Shown here one piece after another: positions 13,835-23,068 of a DNA stretch of 64,000 nucleotides (its first letter is position 1; each line of letters opens with the position of its first letter). Both the position numbers and the translations under genes were made by a program. Source of the DNA: Siderastrea radians (taxonomy: Eukaryota > Cnidaria > Anthozoa > Scleractinia > Rhizangiidae); contig OZ024896.1 of NCBI GenBank assembly GCA_964017195.1, positions 4,883,487 through 4,947,486 of the forward strand, read 5' to 3'. Below the pieces are notes generated by a model. That model was given only the letters and a program-made list of their open reading frames with translations, made no database searches and was not told the origin of the DNA.

Positions 13835-14172
13835 AACAATACCCCTTTAAGAACCTGTTAAACTATAAGAACCTATTAAGGCTAAACTTTTAAGTTAGGT
13901 TCTTATCAGTGGAGTTGCTGTAAAAGTGTATGGGTAGAAAGTGCTGAATTAAATTATTTTCTAGAGCGGCCCCCCCTTATTCTAGGATCTGGATGACCCC
14001 CCCCTCACTTATATGAAGGTCTGAATCCGCCACTTAAATGATTTATATTGTTTACGAGAACCTATTTTAAGAACCTTGGTAGTCTAAATTTGCTTTACGT
14101 AACATTTTTATAAGAACCTGTTAAGGCTAAATTAAGAAAATACAGGTTCTTAATACACGGGGGTTTTACTGT
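13835..14172. repeat. Possible fold-back repeat with 'aagaacctgttaa' motifs
   Basis: Several copies of 'aagaacct(g/a)tta' in both orientations lie between 'aatacccctttaagaacctg' on the left and 'aggttcttaatacacggggg' on the right, as in a decayed inverted-repeat element. Ends and target duplication are not clear. Confidence 0.35.
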
Positions 14173-14183
14173 ACACACGATAG

Positions 14184-15296
14184 AGGGTGGTAAAGGGTTT
14201 TTTCGTGATCTGTGAAAGGCCCTTTTTATTTCCCGTGAATTGTGAAATGGCAAATTTTTTCCTCGTGAAACGTGATTTGGTTACAGAGCCGTGAACCGCG
14301 AATCACCGTTTTTTCACGAGAATTGCCAAATGACTGATTATGTTTATCCTGAAATGTGACTGTAAACCATGATTCTCTTTTTCATGCAAAAATTCTCTAG
14401 TAAGTGTTTTAAAAAACAAGACTACGTGTGGTAAAGAGACTACAAGACTAAACCAAAACTACGTGTGGACCAGTGCCGATCGTGCTGGACGCCAGGTCAC
14501 TCTACTCATTCCACCTTTTCTCTTGGTTTTCTTGGGGATCATTGCGGAAGGGTCTCTGGACGGTCGCAAGGTTTTACCTCAGATCATAGTTTTGTTTAGT
14601 TTATATAAAGTACACGCTAACAAGAAAGCCGTGGTGCAGAAAGAAAAGTCTAAAGTCCTGTTGTCGTGCAAAGTGCGCAAAAAAACCTGTAAACATTTAA
14701 GAAAGACGTCTTGGATTTTGGTGGAAAACAGCGTGTGGCGGAACAGAAGAGTGTCGGAAACCCCATTTTTTTTTTTGAGAATTTTTTTTTTGGGGGGGGA
14801 GAGCACAGATTTAAATCTGTGGCCCCCCAAAATAAATATGCCACGCGTATGGAGTTGATCAAATGTCACACGTATGCTACACCTTAGTCATGCTTTGCAA
14901 AAAACGAGCTTGTTTCAATCCCAGACATAAATCCGCAAATTAGTTTTACAGTTTACGTTATACATAAAATAGTTCTAGTGGCTACGTTGTGTATAAATAC
15001 AAGCCGTTGTAATTGTTGTAAAATTCGCTGAGGAAGTTCCCCTACAGCGGAGGAGAATATTTAAAGAAGTTTTACAATTTAAGTTCGCACAGTGCTGCTC
15101 ACAAGTTAGGCTTTTAAAAAAGTTGCCTTGAGTGGACGGTCGGTGAGGACAACAAACAAAGCCGTACTTTGGATGTAATTCATCAAAAAGTAAGGAATTG
15201 TTTTAATCGTGAAATGGCCATTTTATTTCCCGTGAAACGTGAAATAGCCATTTTATTTTTCGTGAAACGTGATCTAGACCCCCCCTTTACCACCCT
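14184..15296. mobile_element. Non-autonomous hAT-type DNA transposon
   Basis: Terminal inverted repeats AGGGTGGTAAAG / CTTTACCACCCT are flanked by a perfect 8-bp target duplication CACGATAG (14176-14183 and 15297-15304), the length typical of hAT elements. Subterminal repeats of the form 'cgtgaaacgtgaaat' and 'tttatttcccgtgaa' occur in inverted orientation at both ends. No transposase is seen in its 1.1 kb. It sits in an intron of the SAMD3-like gene. Confidence 0.85.
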
Positions 15297-18200
15297 CACG
15301 ATAGTATAGGTCTGATAAAAGCAAAATACTCCCTTGTCTTTCTGTCACACAAGCAATTGTAAGAGAGCTTGAACTTTCACGTTTAATTATATACTATGTT
15401 ACTGGAAAACATTTTATTCAACTTATATGATACTTAAGGAGATCCTACCTTGAACAAGCACGCACGCTTTGATGCAGTCGAAGTACTTGAAGAGGATTTA
15501 GACACTGTAGACAAGGGTGTAGATTCTTCTTGTTTCCGCTTTCGGGGACTTGTCCTACGAACAAAGTTGTCTGTTTTTTTCGACACGATAGAATCACAAG
15601 GGCTGGTGGAACAACGCGTATCAGGGGTGTTGATCTCTTGCACGTCTTCATCAGAATGTGTTTCTTTCGATATCTGTCTTTGTGGAGTGGAACCAGAAGC
15701 CGATGACGGACTCAAAAGCGGTGTCGTATTATTCTTGGACGGAATTTTGGATCCATCTGGATTGAACTCCTGAAAAAAAGGATACAAAGAAACGTTATAA
15801 AATATTGTTTTTAAGGTATCAACACAAAAAAGTTAAAAGCAGAAAGCTTGTCGCGTGTCGGTTGCAGAATTAAATCTTGTAAAGAACGACATGCCGCCAT
15901 TGAAAACCCAAAACAAACTAGTTTCGATCAGGCGCTCGTTCCAGTCTCCTATGAACCCCACGTGGTTATCTGAGAGATCCGAGACGTCTAAACGAAACGA
16001 GACTTGGCGCCAAAGCAAAGTAATAGGCTTCGCAACGGCATTACAAAAATGAGCTTATATTTTGTAACTAATCGTCACATGGAATCATCACAAGGTAGAA
16101 TTTAAAAGGTTGAAAGAAGAGAAACCTACTCAGCAGTGAAAATATCTGCATTCCTTATACTCATCAGACCTCTAGTCAGCTCGGCTTGATGAAATACAGA
16201 TTCCGTTGCTGAGTTTATACAGCAAGTGACCAGGAATTGAATTAGAAACAATTTTACTTACTTGCAGTCTTGGTTTCCGAATTATTCATTTTATATAATA
16301 GAACTGAGTCAGAATAGTTACCATTCCCGTAACTTCTGTCCATGCTTCCCTTAGAAGTTTCCGTAGCTTCAGTTTTCCGGTCAAGCCATTGATGTCCAAC
16401 AGTTCCATACCGATGAAATCTTCGCCATCAATTTCAGCGTCTTTCGTGAAAGGGAAAAAATATAAGGGAACTATGAAGCTGGTTATCTTTTCTCAACTGA
16501 AAGGAAACAACTTTAAAGTATTCCGGCGTATGTTGCTAAACAAAAAAATAAAACAGCTGAACTAACCTTTTAGCTTGTCTGCAGCATAAAGAAAAATATG
16601 ACTGCCCAGGCTGAAGCAGCAGACATTTGAGCAACGGCCTTCTGGGTAGGCCACGAACCCCATTCCAGGTCCTGGAAAGATGTGCAATATGAGTGATGCC
16701 TAAACTATGATTCAATAATCCTGCTGGATAAAATGCAATATACTGTCGATTGGAACATCATTCCTGGTCGTTAAAGTTGACAGAGCATAAATCCAACTGG
16801 CGAAACCGAATTGTGTTCTTGGTTGATAACCGTCACTTTTTTCATGTCTCTAAAGTCTTTTACGTAGCTTACCTGAGGAAACAACATCTTTGCCGTCTTT
16901 ATGAAGAGTGTGCGCCATAAAACCTATGACGCTGAAAATGGCGAATCCTCCAAAGTTGTCATGCAGTTAATCGACGAAACAACTACAGCGTCTCTGTAAA
17001 CATAACGATGCACCTTGATGTCAAATAGTCAATACAATTTACAGTCTTTAAGCAGTTCATTTCCTGCTAAGCGACAAGGCTGGTAAGGAGGACCTTAGAA
17101 AAATGGACTGGGTATTCAACGAGGAAACACCTCCTTCAACAGAAACACACGCATGCTATTAGAAAATGAACTTGCACAAGGAGACATTTCCTGTTAAGAG
17201 TCTCCTGTCATAAGATCATACTCTGCGAGGGACGTATGACACTCTTGATTAATTGGCAGATAGATAGTTGGTAAACGGATGGATAGATGGATTAGACGTG
17301 ATTGTTTCCTAAAATAATGATACGAAACATCTCATCCAAACATAAGCCTTCCCCTTTTGCTATGGCGCCTTTTTGCTAAGTAAGAATTCATTTTAATTTT
17401 CTTTCCTTGCTCTGAAGTGAAAAAAATTGAATATTGAAATATGTAGCCTCAGTGAGAGTTAAATAAAAAACCTATTTATCACCAGAAAGTGGCAAACGGA
17501 GGGATTCTGGTAGTTGAAGTGAATCTGAGACCATCGTAAACAGAGCCTATTGCTACAGTTCACACACATGCGTGGCGGATCTATTTTTTGACCAATGCAA
17601 ATATATCCAAATATTGACCACTTACCTTGCCAGAAGGCTTGATTCCCTTATAAAGGCAAAAGTACACTGAGGTCCACGCGATTAACAGCGTGGTGGCGAG
17701 CGGTAAGCGGATTTCCCCAGGTTCATCGATGCCATTTGAAATGGGGAGAATAAAGCGCCTAGCAAAATAAATAAAAACAAGAACAACAAAATGAAGTACC
17801 GACAAAAAACAAATATCTATATTAAAAAAAAACTGGATCATGGTATAATGCAATTCTGGAGTTTTGATTGGCTTTAAGGGAATGGAGTAAGTGAAACTTA
17901 GGAATGAAACGACAAAAACAAAACGACCAACTTTGAAACCTTCCGTTCTCTGGGCAAGTGTTAAACAATTCTAAATGTGCGCTGCGTTTCCTTTACTTGT
18001 TAAGAATATCTAGCTATTGGATCACATTCTGACTTTCTCAGTACCAGAATGGTGCAAAACTATCTTCTAGCATTACATTTTCGACAAAATATTACTTTTT
18101 ACTTACTCCCAGAATTCTGCACTAGGAGAAGTGAGCTTCATTGTACAGTTGGAGGGCTGACCAATTGCATTGCAGTTGAGTGTGGAGTTAGGGCCCCAAG

Positions 18201-18829
18201 TCTCGTTATAAAAAGACAATAGCAACGTCATAGCATCAGTAACATTCACGACAAACCGCTTTTCAGTTTTGAATCATTTACATCAAAAAACCAGATCAAA
18301 GACTTGCTTAGAGGAACATGCTTGGTTCGATCCCCCGGGGTGGTGTTCCTCCCTATAGTGGGGAATACGGGCAGGTATAGAAGAATGTATATATTCAGAG
18401 TCTTGTTACTTTTAATCTGTAGAGCTGGGTTCCATTTGTTTCTACACCATTTTTTTAAGGTACTTCTGTGAAGTGGGGATGATTCTGTGTATAACTACTA
18501 TTTCTTTCTTTCGTTTGTACGAGAAGCCTTCGGAAGGATCCATGCGACCACAACGCTGTGTTAACATAACGTTGTTGATATCATGGAACCTTCTGAAGGA
18601 ACGAAGGGAATTTCAAGCGCGTTCAAGATGTATTGAAAGATACTTAAATATTTCTTTTAGACACGTTTAAGATCCATAAACGATACTTAAATATTTGCTT
18701 AAGACACATTTGGACACATTTAATTTAAACGTAAACCAACAACAAGGAGAAGCCCGTAAGTTGTCTAAGGTAGGTTGAAGCCAAACTAAAGGTACGTGTA
18801 TGTTGCAAATCTGAACCCGTGTAAAACGT

Positions 18830-19200
18830 GGTCATGATAAATCATGATTTGTCATGACATATAGTCATGATAAGTTATGACAAAAAATTAGCATTTTTTT
18901 AAAATGCTAATTAGTTTTCCTGTCATGACAAAAATGTCAGAAGAAATCATGACAACATGTCATGAAATGTCATAATGTTAAGTTTACTCGAAAATGGTTC
19001 AGAGATACAAAATTCAAGACTAATGACATTTTGTCATGTTACTGTGTCTTGTCACGACTGTAAGTCATGACTTATCAGGCCATAATATGTTCACCTTTTG
19101 TGTCAGGACATTATCTTGTCATGGCAAACCCTTTCTAAAATCAATGTCATGATACTTTGTCATGACATTATCATGATTATAAATCATAGCTAAAACATGA
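18830..19200. mobile_element. TCATGACA-rich repeat, probable non-autonomous DNA element
   Basis: At least a dozen copies of the near-palindrome TCATGACA/TGTCATGA occur in about 370 bp, in both orientations, around a central hairpin 'attagcatttttttaaaatgctaat'-like region. It is absent from the matching intron of copy B. I cannot define its ends or a target duplication. Confidence 0.5.
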
Positions 19201-19209
19201 GAAAACAGG

Positions 19210-21345
19210 AATAACGACAATTTAAAAATTCAAGTGCTTTGTTATGTAAAAACTATTCTTAAATTCCATTACACACACACACACACAAACATTTAAAATC
19301 AAATATAAATAAGTGGAAGTTACCCTAACAGCTGAAAACAAAAGCAACAAAATGGAAAAAAAAGATCTAGAATGAATAAAAGAAAAGAAATGTAGCACTT
19401 CAGGTGTTCTGGAATGTTCCACCGAGACCGCTCTAAAATTCCTTGTGAAACTTGAATTGGACAAACAGAAATGATACCAAAAAGTACAATAATAACTAAA
19501 AGGTACTAACAAGACAAAAAGTGTTTTGAAATGATCCGTTTGTATCCATTTATCTGAATCTCTCTTTATTCAAGACTTTGTTTATCGCCTGGCATGTTTC
19601 TTAGAATCCGGATAATTCTGTGAACAATATCAATACCTTGTCCAAACTTCTTCTTATCAGTATCTGAAAAGGGAATTTTTAGTCTCATTAAGCACAAGTA
19701 CAGTGGAATCTGAAGAATTTAATGCAAACCCCTGTGAAATCAAACTTCTAGCCAACTCCAACCAAAAATAGATTTTCTGGAACCACACATTGGTTTGAAA
19801 ATGTTTCAAACGAAAAACAAATTCAAACTGCAACATATCCTTAATTTCAAAAATTTAATACATTAAGATCATGAGGCAATGTATGTAAACCTGCATTCTT
19901 TAGTTTACAGATTTTTGACATTTAAAAGGGCTTCAAAAACAAAGGCCAAATAATCTTCACTTCCTGACAAGCCCCCCTTTTTTGAGCAAGAAGTTAATTT
20001 TATAAAGCCCCCTCCCTTCGCCTTTCCCTTCACAATCAAGTAAATGACAGAGAGTATCACCGAAGTAGTTTTGCCAAATCAATCTGGGTAATTCACATAC
20101 AGTACTGGTGAGCTTTGTGGGACTTTGTGGGAGATATGACAAACTACTGCATTTTGCTAAAAGAAATAGCCCCCCCCCCCCCTCTCCCCCCACCACCACA
20201 AAACATGCATGAGATAATTAAGCCTCCGCACCTGGGAGGATTGATAGATGATTTATGGTATGTATGTAAAGGAAACATCCGATTGGTTTAACCACATTTG
20301 AAATAAGGCCAACTTCCCCTCCTCACCAGTGTCTTTTTCCTTTGTTACATCTACCATAACTAATCAGATTGAATTGAACCTTGATTAATCCAACCCAATT
20401 TCACAATTTGGTTTGACTGGGTTGACTGAAAACAATAGTACCTCAGTTTATACATGCATTGTCAAAATATCTCCAACTTTTTATTGACTTTAAGACTTAT
20501 TTCACCTTTGAACTTTAAAAATGAACAAATGATTTCCAAGGTGCCACAGAAGAAATTTTGAAATCATAGTTATTCCACCCAAAAATTCTGTCACTTATCA
20601 GGGTTTCGCCCATACATTCTCCATAAATTTTAAGTTCTGCTAAATTACAGGAAAATGTGTATGTGAGAAACCCTGATTGGAAACAGAATTTCAAGTTTAA
20701 CAATGATCTCATTAGTCTCTCCTGTTGCAACTCTCAATTCACAGATTCGTTTTTAATGAATAAGGTTCCCAAAACGTACATTTGTGAACGGTTTTGATAC
20801 TGCAAAACCTGCAAACTTGAACTTCCAATAGCCTTCAATGCAAACATTCTTAGGGCTCATTACACAATCCGTTCCTCCCCAACGAATGCCTGCTGACAAA
20901 TACGTTCACCAATTGCAGGCCGATCACAGAATTTTGTAAAATGAAATTTTTGATCTCATTGTCATTTTATTGAGTTTGACTGAGGAAATACTCAAATGAA
21001 ATATAAGCTTTCAAACAAACTGTCTAGCTTAATTAACTCTTTCAAGAGAATGTTGTTTTAATTCAAAAGTTATACTTAACCTACATAATGTACGTTCACG
21101 GCGGGGGTCAACTCAGATTAAAAGACAGTAATGAGTGGTCCTTTGGGTTAACCATGCATACATCATGCCAGAATGGCAAGATGGCTCTGTTAAGCAGATG
21201 GTCTTGGGGGAGGAGCACACATACACATTCAAGAACTTACAGGACTTTTGACTAAATGTGACTTTGGTCACAGGCAGACAATCCGGACTGTTTGAGGCCA
21301 GGTGACATCACGATATTCTATTTGATCTCATACATTTACTGTAAT
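19210..21345. other. Copy-A-specific intronic DNA, no gene seen
   Basis: This stretch has no match in copy B and no convincing gene. It holds a short CA repeat (about 19270-19288) and a poly-C run (about 20168-20180). The small open frames lack recognizable motifs. Confidence 0.5.
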
Positions 21346-21349
21346 TTGT

Positions 21350-22225
21350 AGCGGCTGACCTCGGCTTGATTCAAGTGATCGTGAGGAATGCTCCATAAAA
21401 TACCGAATATTGCATCCTTTTATCCCAAGTTGGAATCTACTGTAAGCCAGATAAATAAACCTGGCAGCAAGCAAGGAATTAACCCTATTCTGCCTGGGGG
21501 GGGGGAGTGGCACATTGTGCCCGCGCTGACTTTAACGAATTATAACTTTTAAACGGCCAAACGAATAATCACCAAATCTTGTGACTTTTCCTAAAATTTA
21601 TCAGAGAAAATTTTCCCGTGTCAATGACGTGTCTATGATGATTGACGTTTCCATAACAATCGTCTACTCAGAAGTGTATTTTGACTATTTTCTGTCTTTT
21701 TTCAGTCTTTTTCAGGTTTTCCCACTTCGTTTGTAAGAAGAACATATTTTTTTACTTTTGTTTGCTTGTTTTGACTAAGTATGTTTCTTAGAACAAAATC
21801 ACATATGTTTTGGTGACGTCATTGTCAGCTGTATGACTGCAGGTTTGGGATGCAAGATGGCGGCCTCAAATTCAAAATGGCCGGTTTGTGACGTTATTGT
21901 GACGTCATGATACGTCATAAGCCCAATCTGTTAAGCTAATGACCTCTACAGACTTGCCAAGTTTCATCGCAAGAGCTTTAATACTTTTCGAGATCTATGC
22001 CCCCTCCCCCGGCTCAGAAACTCAAAAAAAGCCCAGGCAGAATAGGGTTAACGAGCTCAAAAACCCTATTAAATTACGAAAGAGCACACATACGATGTAA
22101 GGTAAGTGAATTTCATTTATCTGGCTTACAATAGATTCAAACTTGGGATAAAAAGATGCAATATTCAGTATTTTATGGAGCATTTCTCGCGATCACTTGA
22201 ATCAAGCCGAGGTCGAAGTTTGTTT
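21350..22225. mobile_element. Fold-back element with ~125-bp arms
   Basis: The left arm (about 21350-21475, from 'ctgacctcggcttgattcaa') reappears inverted at about 22100-22225 ('ttgaatcaagccgaggtc'). The original loop was only about 60 bp before a piggyBac-type element landed in it. Because the arms are inverted copies, both give similar but meaningless peptides. The motif 'atctcat' lies outside both arms and could be the remnant of a target duplication. Confidence 0.7.
21483..22047. mobile_element. piggyBac-type MITE with TTAA target
   Basis: Terminal inverted repeats CCCTATTCTGCCTGGG / CCCAGGCAGAATAGGG are bounded on each side by TTAA (21479-21482 and 22048-22051), the hallmark of piggyBac-superfamily insertion. 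The 565-bp interior has no transposase. It is nested in the loop of the surrounding fold-back element. Confidence 0.88.
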
Positions 22226-22229
22226 TTAA

Positions 22230-22592
22230 TCTCATTTATCACAAAATCCATATCCACACTAAGTTCTTTCCTTGTTCCTGTTGTCCCAGCGCAAGAATCT
22301 TTCATTGGTTTAACCTCCAACAGTTCTTGGTTTAGAGTATCTTGCACTTTTCAAGTGGCCGAAATCATTCCACTTTAGCCCATTTGGGCCGTAATAAATA
22401 GCGCAGATAATGCGATCTTTGAGCTCCTCTGCTTGTGCAACTTCACCAGACTGATTCTTGAGCTCTAAGGATGCGAGGTACATGGCAGTCTTGGGAAGTT
22501 TAGCTAACTCACTGAGGTAGGCTTCCCAATTGTTATCCAGATTAAATCCGAGAGCGCTACAAACGTTTTCTGCAATCGTCATAACGTGAGCA
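22230..22592 (-). CDS. Unidentified coding-like fragment joined to SLC6 exon 2
   Basis: A minus-strand frame reads 'MTIAENVCSALGFNLDNN', 'ELAKLPKTAMYLASLELKN' and 'DRIICAIYYGPNGLKWNDFG', then shifts to a second open frame ('QELLEVKPMKDSCAG', 'DMDFVINEIKNKL'). The amino-acid make-up and alternating hydrophobic pattern look like real protein, probably mostly helical. I do not recognise it. Upstream on the same strand it continues without a stop into the duplicated SLC6 exon-2 piece. It may be a captured exon or part of an unknown element. It is absent from copy B. Confidence 0.35.
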
Positions 22593-22755
22593 GGCTCGAG
22601 ATAGAAAGGCGGGATTCCGAACGTAAGCAATGTTAGAAAGTATGGCAGAAGGAAGGAAATTGTTAAAAAAAGTAAAATTAGCAAAACTCCGCTTTACGAC
22701 ACGTGATTCAGCTCTAATAGGCCGTTTTCGAATTGCCTCCAGCCTTACTTTCAAA
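22593..22755 (-). pseudogene. Extra partial copy of SLC6 exon 2 and intron 1 edge
   Basis: Nearly identical to 24337-24500 within copy A: it encodes the TM2 stretch '[15 protein letters not shown]' and the adjoining intron, then breaks at 'gcaggctcgag'. It is a local duplication that occurred after the A/B duplication, since copy B has only one such exon. No function is expected. Confidence 0.8.
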
Positions 22756-23068
22756 GCGGGGAGGGGAGGGGGAGGGGAGGCTCGTGGCTACGCAGTGTTC
22801 CGAATGGTGTGTCCGAAAAAATGTCTTAGAGTACGAGCTGACTCTACCCTCGTTTTTAAAACGAGGCCTGGTGTACAACTTTCCATGTGAAAATATCTTT
22901 TATCTGTAAGTGAGTGAAAACCTATTTTCACATGAACAGTTGTCCACCAGGCCTCGTTTTAAAAACGAGGGTAGAGTCAGCTCGTACTCTAAGACATTTT
23001 TTCGGACACAGCATTCGGAACACTGCGTAGCCACGAGCCTCCCCTCCCCCTCCCCCTCCCCTCCCCCC
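22752..23068. repeat. Long palindrome (fold-back), arms ~140 bp
   Basis: The left arm, from 'ggggaggctcgtggctac' through 'cctcgtttttaaaacgagg', is repeated inverted on the right, ending 'gtagccacgagcctcccc'. The centre is about 22903. Copy B holds only a single arm at about 36826-37030 in the same intron, so copy A gained an inverted second copy. A third, diverged unit follows at about 23070-23180. Confidence 0.8.

Larger units (their letters stand above)
9206..16440 (-). pseudogene. SAMD3-like SAM-domain protein gene, 5' truncated
   Basis: Seven minus-strand exons have GT-AG borders: 16322-16440, 15449-15769, 13010-13201, 11390-11761, 10453-10627, 9863-9963 and 9206-9538 (stop at 9206). The first encodes only the second half of a SAM domain ('IDGEDFIGMELLDINGLTGK', 'KLKLRKLLREAW'). 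The second is a Ser/Thr-rich linker. Later exons are helical and charged ('LSAVIPAIPEGVTEDTYQ', 'RRREILTKNLRVWEI'). The last contains 'ASLLGSFYCFNMEFPKG' and 'FLFLEHILLG', which I recall from the large family annotated as sterile alpha motif domain-containing protein 3-like in fish and cnidarians. No exon for the first half of the SAM domain is visible between 16441 and the insertion edge, so it looks truncated although the remaining frames are open. Function is unknown. Confidence 0.65.
8189..16581. mobile_element. 8.4-kb insertion in SLC6 exon 9, carrying a SAM-domain gene
   Basis: Compared with copy B, copy A exon 9 is cut between 'agtaaaca' and 'gcataaag'. The dinucleotide CA is present on both sides (8187-8188 and 16582-16583), consistent with a 2-bp target duplication. 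The left end begins CACTGTAAAAACTG, like CACTA/EnSpm or Chapaev ends, but the right end (...gcttgtctg) does not mirror it. The terminal inverted repeat is therefore missing or lost on one side. Inside are a subterminal repeat zone, a minus-strand SAMD3-like gene cut off at its 5' end, a SINE and a hAT-type element. Calling it a transposon is an inference. A templated DNA insertion is the alternative. Confidence 0.7.

Noticed and set aside
14463..14858. 131-codon plus-strand open frame
   Set aside because: It lies inside the non-autonomous hAT element, has no recognisable motif and runs over homopolymer tracts.
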